DNA of 17,069 nt, taken from NCBI RefSeq assembly GCF_000611645.1, contig NW_014012555.1, positions 1 through 17,069 on the forward strand, in the 5' to 3' direction. This document shows, piece after piece, positions 1-14,185 of this stretch. Positions within the stretch are counted from its first letter, which is position 1. Every line of letters begins with the position of its first letter. The notes beneath the pieces are model-generated. The model searched no databases and was not told the DNA's origin. It saw nothing but the letters and a program-made list of their open reading frames with translations. The stretch comes from Monoraphidium neglectum. Lineage: Eukaryota > Chlorophyta > Chlorophyceae > Sphaeropleales > Selenastraceae. The translations under genes were made by a program, and so were the position numbers.

Positions 1-6724
<6,724 letters not shown>

Positions 6725-7008
6725 TAAGATACAGTTGTTTCATGATATATCTGGCGCATGTGCTCGCTTTGTGGCTGCCAGCATGTTGTGCTTGTCATCA
6801 CAGTCAGGGTTGCGGCGGCCGCAATGCTGCCCTTTGTGGGCAGCTGCGGCGTTTGCCTGGACCGCCCTCTGGTTTGAGGGACCTCTCTTTGTTTTGAGCC
6901 TGTTTGCGGCCAGTGCACAGTCAAAATTGTAATTTCAAGATCATCCTCCTGTGGGCTGTAGGGGTGACTGCCCCCTGGAAACATTGTGTGTGTTTTGTGT
7001 GTACGCGT
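6725..7008 (+). other. 3' untranslated region of MSI1 and short spacer
   Basis: This stretch follows the MSI1 stop codon and is richer in T than the exons. It contains a TGTAA box at 6928-6932 and then passes into a GT-rich run that begins the first duplicated block. No coding region is supported. Confidence 0.6.
6928..6932 (+). promoter_or_regulatory. Probable polyadenylation signal TGTAA of MSI1
   Basis: TGTAA is the usual polyadenylation signal of chlorophyte green algae. This copy lies 204 bases after the MSI1 stop codon, in T-rich sequence and before the repeat block starts. Assignment is by position and motif only. Confidence 0.5.
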
Positions 7009-7062
7009 GCATGCGTGCGTGGTGGGGGGGGCCAGGGTGCATGTGAGTGTATGGGGGTGGGG

Positions 7063-7180
7063 GAGGCTGGTCCATTGCAGGTGCTGCAAGGGGGTGCGGG
7101 AGGCATAGTATTATTTGTGTGGGGCGGGGGAGGCTGGTTATTATTAGATGCTGCAAGGGGTTGTGGGAGATATGGCCTGT
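7063..7180 (+). repeat. Two-unit minisatellite, period 67 bases (copy 1)
   Basis: Units begin at 7063 and 7130, each with GAGGCTGGT near the start followed by a GCTGCAAGGGG core and a GTGGGAGA-like end. The same two-unit structure recurs in the second block at about 9390-9510 with period 68. The doubling therefore predates duplication of the larger block. Confidence 0.8.
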
Positions 7181-7231
7181 GAGCAAGCTTTGGTGTGCAG
7201 TTCCTACGGTATTTAATCCACTGCACTAGAG

Positions 7232-8286
7232 CACGAGCAGCCTACTGTTCTCTCTCACCTTGGTAATCCGAGGACTCGCCAGCCGGTGAGGTATGAGATG
7301 TATATCATAAGAGCCTTGGGAGTGTCTTCATTGGTAGCCCGCGGCCCCAGGCGCGAGAAAGCTGGTTTCAGTCGCTTGCACCTCCAGGCTGTGTGGGGGC
7401 ACACCCGACCCCCGACTTCCCGACCCCCGGGCCAAAGTGGCCCGGACGAGCACATACCTCCAGGCCAAGCTGTACACATTTCGTTGTGGCCCTTCCGGTG
7501 ACCCCATAGTGGTATACACGGCCTGCGAGCAGACAACGGGCACAGGCACAGCGCTGGGCCCCTCAAAGCTCGTCCGGGCCTTCTCGACGTACCTGTCCGG
7601 TTGTTGCGCTGCAGGTTAGTTGTATCCAAGGCGGTCGAGCGCTTAGGAGTGCTTTTATCGCTGCCAGGTAAGGTCACAGACTGGGTCCTGGATGCCGGCG
7701 CAGTGCTGGCGCGGCCACCTGCACTTTCAGTTGCGCCCCAGAATCCATGCACGGCTTTATACACGCACGCTCACAGACGCACGCCGCAGGCACAAACGCG
7801 CGCACGCACGCTCGCACGGGTTTGGGTTGGCATGCGTCTCCAATAATGTCTTTTCATGGCTGCTCCCTGCTGCAGGTGGCCTCCAGCAGCAGCATCCGGT
7901 CCCACCAGCCCCTGAGCCAGCGTTGCTCACGCCTTGGCTACATACCTCATCCCAGACCCTTGCAGTCCCTGCTGCACGACGCGATGGCAGTCGGTGGCGA
8001 GCAGGCAATGGCGGAAGTCACGCAGGCGATGGCGGAAGTCAAGCGGGAGATTACACAAGTGAACGATAAGATTGCTGGATTCGAGGATCGACTGAGGGAT
8101 GCAGAGGGCCTGGAAGAGCATGAGCTTATTCTGCACCGGCAGCTGGTAGCACTGCACCGGCAGCTGGCAGCACTGCAGCAGCAGATGGCAGCACTGCAGC
8201 AGCAGATGGCAGCACTACGGCAGCAGCAGCCAGGTGCGGCTGGGTCGCGCACGCGGCTTACGCAGGGCACTGACAGTAGCACATGA
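7232..8286 (+). pseudogene. Truncated tandem copy of the coiled-coil gene 5' part
   Basis: This copy carries the counterparts of three exons of the downstream gene: 7232-7290, 7464-7497 and the coiled-coil exon 7876-8233 (donor CAG|GTGCGG), whose frame otherwise stays open to TGA at 8284-8286. The coiled-coil part encodes MAEVTQAMAEVKREITQVND and then leucine heptads LVALHRQLAALQQQ. Signs of decay or truncation: no counterpart of the candidate upstream exon at 9216-9343 precedes it; a 4-base length difference at 7614-7630 shifts the frame of the segment that in copy 2 reads KATERLGVL; no C-terminal nuclease-like exons follow. If translation instead began at the position of the copy-2 ATG (9558), this copy has ACG there and a TGA at 7287-7289. 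It could still be transcribed, or be a short independent coiled-coil gene. Confidence 0.5.
8140..8223 (+). repeat. Four 21-base units encoding leucine/methionine heptads
   Basis: Four in-frame 21-base units start at 8140, 8161, 8182 and 8203, of the form CAG-CTG/ATG-GCA-GCA-CTG-CAG-CAG. They encode Q(L/M)(A/V)AL(Q/H)(Q/R) heptads that would extend a coiled coil. The corresponding place in copy 2 has about two such units followed by a pure CAG run. Confidence 0.85.
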
Positions 8287-8296
8287 CATGCCGAGC

Positions 8297-9215
8297 ACAG
8301 CGTGTGCCGCCTTGCTCAGCAGGGTGAGGTCGGTGTCGCACAATAATAACAGTAAGTCGATCAAGCGCTGCTGTGGGAGGGTGCTTCACATTCCGCCCTC
8401 TCGACTCACGCCAATCTGCCCAACGTGGCTCTCTTCCCCTCACAGGTGGCAACTGGCTGGTTGAGGCCCTACTTCCTGGACACACCTACTGCGCAGGCGC
8501 CCGTAGTGGTGTTGGTATGCGGCTGCTCCGTCTTGCGAAGTTCACCGCATACATCATGCTGGTTGCCAGTGTGCCAGTGCCTCGATGGCAGCAGCGTTCT
8601 GGCGGTGGTTTGATGCAGTCGCCTGGTGCCGTAGGTGAATGCAGCGGCAGCCGCGGCAGGAGCGATGGCAGCAGCAGGAGCAGCAGCAGCAGCAGCAACG
8701 ACCACATGAGCAGCAGCAGTAGCGGCACCTTCGGTGGGAGGAAACAGCAGTGGTGATGTAGTGTGGCTACGCAGTACGGTAGACAGCACCTGCACCTCTT
8801 GCTCTCAGTGCAGTCCCTTTGTCACGCACCGCTCTAGTGCCAATTGAAAGATGACATGCCCCCAACCCCTGGTGCCATGCGCCTTTCTGACAGTGTAGCT
8901 GGTGTGCGGCTGTTTTCGCCCCCTGGCTGGCCCCCCTTGCTTTGTGCTTGGGCATGAGGGCGGGCAGCTGCCATTGGCGCCCCAGCATGACCCAGTCTGG
9001 CGCGTGGGCGTAGAGGGTAGCAAGGGCATAGGGCGCACGTTGCGCCCGCCTGACCAAGCCAACGTGCCGCTCGACAGCGCCCCAGCGCCCAAGCTCTCAG
9101 CATGCGCATCGGCGCCGAGGGTAGACACTTGCTGTGGATTACGCAGGATGCTTTCTTCGCAACTACTGACGTACAGTACTTTGCGTTTGAGGTGTGATCT
9201 TTTTCAAATTCAAAG
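8297..9215. other. Spacer between the duplicated blocks, no supported gene
   Basis: Apart from a few short open segments, nothing recognisable is present. One plus-strand frame stays open after a possible acceptor near 8444 and ends at 8756 in a serine run from the AGC/CAG-rich stretch. A 19-base segment, ATG at 9102 to 9120 before a GTAGAC donor, could be a start exon joining in phase to 9216. Neither has independent support. Confidence 0.4.
8641..8755 (+). repeat. Imperfect AGC/CAG trinucleotide stretch
   Basis: Low-complexity triplet repeat with many interruptions. It yields serine-, alanine- or leucine-rich open frames depending on frame and strand, which explains several spurious open reading frames here. 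Confidence 0.85.
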
Positions 9216-9389
9216 TCCAACCTCATGAGCCTGGATGGCTTCAGAAACGGGCGACCGCGGAGGTGGTAACAATCTTATCCACAATTCAAAAGCGGCGGAA
9301 CAGCATACGCACCGCCTTCCTGCCTAACGCGGGATCGCCGCAGGTGTGTGCGTGGGGGGCAAGGCATGGTTCATGTGTGTGTGGGGGGG

Positions 9390-9510
9390 AAGGCTGGTCC
9401 ATTGCAGGTGCTGCAAGGGGGTGCGGGAGGCATAGAGTTTATGCGTGTGGGGCGACAGAGGCTGGTCAATCGCAGATGCTGCAAGGGGGTGTGGGAGACA
9501 TGGCCTGTGA
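9390..9510 (+). repeat. Two-unit minisatellite, period 68 bases (copy 2)
   Basis: Units with AGGCTGGTC begin at 9391 and 9459 and share the GCTGCAAGGGGGTG core with the copy-1 minisatellite. In the gene model it lies in the intron between 9343 and 9557. Confidence 0.8.
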
Positions 9511-9556
9511 GCGAGCTTGTGTGTGCTACAGTATTCCAACCTCAACCGCACTACAG

Positions 9557-10537
9557 CATGAGCAGCCTGTCGTACTCTCTCACCTTTGGAATCCGAGGAC
9601 TCGCCGGCCAGTCAGGTATGATATGTATAAAATAAGAGCCTTGGAAGTGTCTTTACTGGGAGCCTGCGGCCCCAGGCGCGAGAAAGGTGGTTTCAGTCGC
9701 TTGCACCTCCAGGCCCCGGCCCCCAACTTCCCGACCCCCGGGCAAAAGTGGCCCGGCCGAGCACATACCGGTACCTCCAGGCCAAGCTGTACACATTTCG
9801 TTGTGGCACTTCCGGTGACCCCATACACCCCATAGTCGTATACACGGCCTGCGAGCAGACAACGGGCACAGGCACAGCGCTGGGCCCCTCAAAGCTCGTC
9901 CGGGCCTTCTCGACCAACCTGTCCGGTTGTTGCGCTGCAGGTTGTTCCCAAGGCGACTGAGCGCTTAGGAGTGCTTTCATCGCTGCCAGGTAAGGCCACA
10001 GACTGGGTCCTGGATGCCGGCGCAGTGCTGGCGCGGCCGCCTGCACTTTCAGTTGCGCCCCAGAATCCATGGCTTACGGTACACGCACGCTCACAGACGC
10101 ACGCACGCAGGCACAAACGCGCGCACGCACGCTCGCACGGGTTTGGGTTGGCATGCGTCTCCAACAATGTCTTTTCATGGCTGCTCCCTGCTGCAGGTGG
10201 CCTCCAGCAGCAGCATCCGGTCCCAACAGCCCCTGAGCCAGCGTTGCTCACGCCTTGGCTGCATACCTCCCAGACCCCTGCAGTCTCTGCTGCGCGACGC
10301 GATGGCAGCCGGTGTCGAGCAGGCGGTGGCGGAAGTCACGCAGGCGATGGCGGAAATCAAGCGGGAGATCACATATTTGAAGGAAACGATATTTGAACTT
10401 GAGGATCGACTGAGGGATGTAGAGGGCCTGGAAGAGCATGAGCTCGTTCAGTACCGGCTGCTGGTAGCACTGCAGCAGCAGCTGGCAGCACTGCAGCAGC
10501 GGCTGACAGTCTTTTTCCAGAAGGAGCTGTTCCTCTT

Positions 10538-10597
<60 letters not shown>

Positions 10598-13158
10598 AGG
10601 TGCGGCTGAGTTGAGCACATGGCGTACGCACGGCGCTCACACTAGTACGTGACATGCTGAGCCTCAAACCTTGCTGTGGAGTTGTGCATGACCCGATTGT
10701 AAAAGGAAACACACGTGTTGACCAGTTCCTGCAGCATCAGCTGCAGGGGTTGAATCATGCATACGTTGCCTCACGCCCTGCCACCGTGTGGGGCTCGTGC
10801 TTAGCACGTGACCGCGGCGTTTGGGGTGGGGGAGTCTGGCTGTTCTGCTTTGGCCCCCAGACTATGCCGGAGGCGAGGAGCAGCCGCCTGTCTGCAGCTC
10901 TGTCAGTTTGCTGCTGCAGGCGTGTGCTGCAGTGGTTCTGGAACCATCTCGCATGGTTTACAGCTGTGCCCAACTTGCCGCGTCCTCTTCACTGGAAAGC
11001 CCAGGACAACACTACTCATGTGGTGCTGCTGCCCTTCCCTCCTCCTCGCACCTCCCTGCCCTGCGCACATGCTGTGCCCCACTACCTGCTGGATTTCTTC
11101 ACTGTCCTCCTGTGACGCCTTGTCCTGTCCACCATTCTGTCCTTCGGTGCTGTCCAGGCACAGGACTGGGAGCATCAGGTGCGCTTTGTGTGCATGATAT
11201 GATTCAAATCACGTACTGGCCACCGTAACTCAGGCATGGCCACAGCAAATGTTGCTGGGCGTGGTGAAAGTGACAGCCAACTCAGTTTCAGACCCAGTTG
11301 CGCCTTGCAACCACACGCATGTTGAGCGCCCCGTTGCTGTGGGCACATTTTTGTCGCGAACACGCGTGTCGTGTGCCTAGTTCTCTTTATCCACGTCACC
11401 TGATTGTCCATGATGACACCACACGCATACCTGCTTGTACTGCTGCTCTGCATTCTGCCCGTCCTGCCTCATCCTGAAGTTCCCACGCGTGCTGGGCTCC
11501 ATCACTTCCTGGCTTTCCTCACACCCTGCCCCCTTTGACCGCATCCGTCCTTCACCGCAATTGCCTCATCCTCTGAAAATGATCCGATGCAGCAGGTGAG
11601 ATGCTGCAAGTTTTGGGCGATGATGCTTGTGGCGAGCCAGCCAACCGTGCATCGCCAGCCACTGCGTTTGACTTGCCACATGCTACCAGGTCTGGCTCAT
11701 CCCCCCTTTCCCTTGTGCATTCTTGGCTATGCAGGATTGCAAGCATCCTTTGGGGGTGTCGCGGTTCAGGACCTCGTCACACCAAGTGCGCAAAATGCGG
11801 CACCAGAGGCTGCAGCAGCAACGGCAGTGCAAAGTGCAGAGCAGCTCCAGCAGCTTACAGGTGAGCCCAGCAGTGACTGTGCTTATCACATGACACATTA
11901 GGCCAGTGTTTTCAAGCACCAGTGGTGTAATACGTTCTACATCAATCTGACAACGCCTTTGCTCCCCTTGCTCCTGCAGAAGCGATCCAGCAGGTGACGG
12001 ATAAGATCAGGTCGATCAACAGCAGACACTCATTACTGGCATCCGAGATCGATGCCGCTGAGCTCTCCTTGCTCCGGCAGCTGTTGCGATTCTATTGGAT
12101 GCCCTTTGATCAGGCAGACCCGGCTGTTGTGCTGCGTGGCGAGGCTAGTGATGCTGACTGTTATTGGTGAGCATTCCACGCAGCTATCCTTTTCTGTGTA
12201 GGGATGTCGTGTTTCCTGCATTGTTGGCCTGCTTGCAAGTCAAGGATGGGCCCTTGTTGATGCACCTGCAGCTGTTCAGCTCTGTTGCCCCATGACAGGT
12301 GGCTTGCCCATGTTGCGCGCAGGGACAACGCACCTGATCCCGGTCAGCGGGAAACATACATGGCAGCCTTGCGGGACAACCTAGGCAGCAGCCTGTTCGA
12401 CAAGCTGGCGTGGAAGTCGCAAGTCAAGGTCACCTGTTTGCTTCATGGTCTCGGTGACCAATTGACAGCGCAGGCTGACGAGCTGCTTGTTGCCAGGTGA
12501 ATTGTCTCAGGCGCAGTTGCAAATGCTTCTGTACTCCTTAAGCTGTAATGCTGATGCAGCGCGGCCGGGACTGCTTGCACGTGAGTACATTGCGCTTGGA
12601 CAGCGACCAGCACACTGTGCGTGGCACCATCCACCAGGGCAAGGCCCTGGCACAAACTGAAACAATGAACGATGCCAAAAACAGCGCGTGTGAGACATTT
12701 TGATTAGTTGGCAACACACATGTTCATGTCATTTGCCACACCTTCCTTTTCAATTCACAATGGCATATTGGCTTCACCCTTGCAGGCACTGGGAGATGTC
12801 ACCTGATACTGGCTGTGTGCTTGGCATAGATTTGAAGAAGAGCCTCACCCAAGCGAGCTTGCGGGAGGGTGAAGCCAAGTTCATGGCGTTCGGCCTCAGC
12901 TCCAAGTTCCCATTCATGCAGCTGGTGACGGACATGCAGCGTGGCGCGATTGCGTACTACAAGCAGTGCGACATCAGCGGTCACCAAGTTGTGGTGCAGC
13001 GTGTGCTCCATGGCATGGACGCGTTCTATGACTTCTTGAAGGCTGCGCTTTCAGACCTGCCCCCAGCCCTCACCAACGTACACACACCACCAGACGTCCC
13101 GCAGCAGCTGAACAACCCAGAGCGTGTGAAGTTGTTCGAGCCTGCACTGCAACCTTAA
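9557..13158 (+). CDS. Unrecognised coiled-coil/polyQ protein with nuclease-like C-terminus
   Basis: No family recognised. Firm exons, joined GT-AG in matching phase: 10197-10599 (coiled coil, MAEIKREITYLKETIFELED, then 19 Q), 11735-11860, 11980-12166, 12299-12496, 12786-13158 (stop). The 5' part is uncertain. Exons 9557-9615 (HEQPVVLSHL...), 9781-9814 (PSCTHFVVALP) and 9941-10078 (KATERLGVLSSLPGK, DWVLDAG) also join in phase to 10197. Alternatives are an ATG at 9558 (MSSLSYSLTFGI) with a second exon from 9713, or more exons upstream (9216-9343). Differences between the two block copies favour the HEQP frame, since several fall in third codon positions. The C-terminus has D (12477-12479), then GID-L-K-K (12823-12840), a helix with GEAKFMA, FPFMQLVTD and AIAYYK, an order resembling PD-(D/E)XK nucleases; that is inference. 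Introns are 118-289 bases except the 1.1-kb one after the polyQ exon. Confidence 0.6.
10539..10595 (+). repeat. Pure CAG repeat, 19 units, coding for polyglutamine
   Basis: Nineteen uninterrupted CAG codons in frame with the coiled-coil exon, ending four bases before the proposed donor (CCA G|GTGCGG). Copy 1 has only a short CAGCAGCAG here. The run is likely length-variable between strains, and the assembled number could also be affected by sequencing. Confidence 0.92.
10600..11734 (+). other. Long intron of the coiled-coil gene, possible hidden exon
   Basis: At 1135 bases this is over twice the length of any other intron here. One frame stays open from 10821 to a stop at 11226-11228, and an acceptor at CCCCAG (about 10860) would enter it in the right phase. 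The translation is cysteine- and serine-rich and unconvincing, and no clean donor in the needed phase stands out. It may be plain intron, or mark the boundary between two genes: copy 2 also has a TGA at 10650-10652 in the coiled-coil frame. Confidence 0.4.
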
Positions 13159-14185
13159 GGCCTCTGTTTTCAGTGGTGGTGCCGAGTGTGGTGATGATGC
13201 CTTGCATTAAGTAAGTAATTGGTTCCCCAACTAGCAGCTGCTCGACGCGAATCATAGCTGCCAGACACGTCAGACTTTCTGACCAGGTTGATCCTGTGCC
13301 GTGAACTGCAATGGGTGTGGGTGTTGTAATGAAGAGTCGGTGATGCTGCAAAGGGGGGACGTAGGCAGCCACTCCTCCACATCCACGAGACGTGCGGCCC
13401 TGCGCCACGCACGTGGCGTAGGGCCGTGCATCCCTCAGAGCACGTTGAGAGGCCGCTGTGCCGTTGCCAACAGTGCAAATAGGTGTTCACCCTTGACTTA
13501 GGAGATAGAGTTGGCCGTCTCTTTGGCATGGTTCTGCCTCGCTGGTTGAAAGCGTTTTGTTTCCATGCAGCATTGTGATGCCATGTGCTGCGAGGGGGAC
13601 AAGGGACGGGTGTCAGCATGCATGTGATGTTCTGCAAGCAACCAGTGGATGCAACCTGATCCACAGTCATCGTGCTGCAAGCCATGTGCGTGAGCAGGCA
13701 GCAAGCAGCGTAGTACAACACAATGTTTTTACCGCTTGCAAATGGTGCATTTATGGTGCAGAGCGCAAAGTAATCTGTGTGGCGGCGAGGAGTCGAACAC
13801 TTGGACTGGCGCATCATGCACCAACTGCACGAGGAGTCGACCACCGTGATGTGATAAACTCTTCAGACCTGTGAACTGGTATTTTATTGCATGCACATGG
13901 CAATCGAAAGACACCACATCAACAGCGGCTGCAAGAGCCGCAGTGTGGCACCAGGGTGAGGAGAACCCAGAAAGCAGCTGCACACACGATCCCGCTTGAC
14001 AGCAGCAGCAGTGGGTGTAGGGCTGCACGAATGCAGTCTTCTTGCGTGATGAAGCCGTCCTCATAGAGGCCTTGGCGTGGGAGTGGACGACAACACTCGT
14101 CGTTAGATCATCCACAGCATCAACCAACCTATAGCCTCGTTCCTGATCTGAATCCAGCCTGCGGCAGCGGGGCCGGGCTGCCAGG
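13159..14185. other. 3' region of the coiled-coil gene and SEC31 upstream region
   Basis: No coding region is supported. A TGTAA box lies at 13325-13329. The segment 13784-13850 has a tRNA-like look on the minus strand but does not fold properly. An AT-rich patch near 13880 (GGTATTTTATTG) could be promoter sequence for SEC31, whose ATG is at 14186. The long minus-strand open frame over this area and the SEC31 exons is a shadow. Confidence 0.5.
13325..13329 (+). promoter_or_regulatory. Probable polyadenylation signal TGTAA of the coiled-coil gene
   Basis: First TGTAA after the stop at 13156-13158, at a distance of 167 bases. The call rests on the known chlorophyte signal and the position only. 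Confidence 0.45.

Larger units (their letters stand above)
7009..8296 (+). repeat. Duplicated block, copy 1
   Basis: This block aligns colinearly with 9344-10662. Matching segments in order are: a GT-rich stretch, a two-unit minisatellite, a 59-base exon-like segment, a conserved intron-like segment, a 34-base exon-like segment, a long conserved stretch, and a coiled-coil exon. Differences include 6- and 9-base indels before and after the 34-base segment, a 14-base length difference near 7390-7432, a 4-base difference near 7617, a 3-base indel and a different repeat expansion at the end. Similarity fades just after the coiled-coil exon. The copies lie in the same orientation about 2.3 kb apart. 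Confidence 0.88.
9344..10662 (+). repeat. Duplicated block, copy 2
   Basis: Second copy of the block at 7009-8296. It starts at the GT following a possible exon end (CAG at 9341-9343), so its 5' edge coincides with an intron start. It ends just beyond the coiled-coil exon. The conserved core (about 9781-10060) is nearly identical to copy 1, whereas the inner coiled-coil section and the glutamine-coding tail have diverged. Confidence 0.88.

Noticed and set aside
10369..10620. Polyalanine or polyleucine proteins on the minus strand opposite the CAG run
   Set aside because: A CAG run is open in all frames on both strands; only the glutamine frame continues a coiled coil and joins in phase to following exons.
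7009..10662. Interpretation as a complete transposable element
   Set aside because: No terminal inverted repeats, target-site duplications, or transposase or reverse-transcriptase motifs were seen; a local gene duplication explains the structure better.
13784..13850. tRNA-like sequence on the minus strand (GTGCAGTTGG box, GTGTTCGACTCC box, pairing ends)
   Set aside because: The ends can pair as an acceptor stem, but the T-stem does not pair, the length is only about 66 bases and no anticodon arm forms. An 11-base internal repeat (TCGACTCCTCG) explains part of the look.
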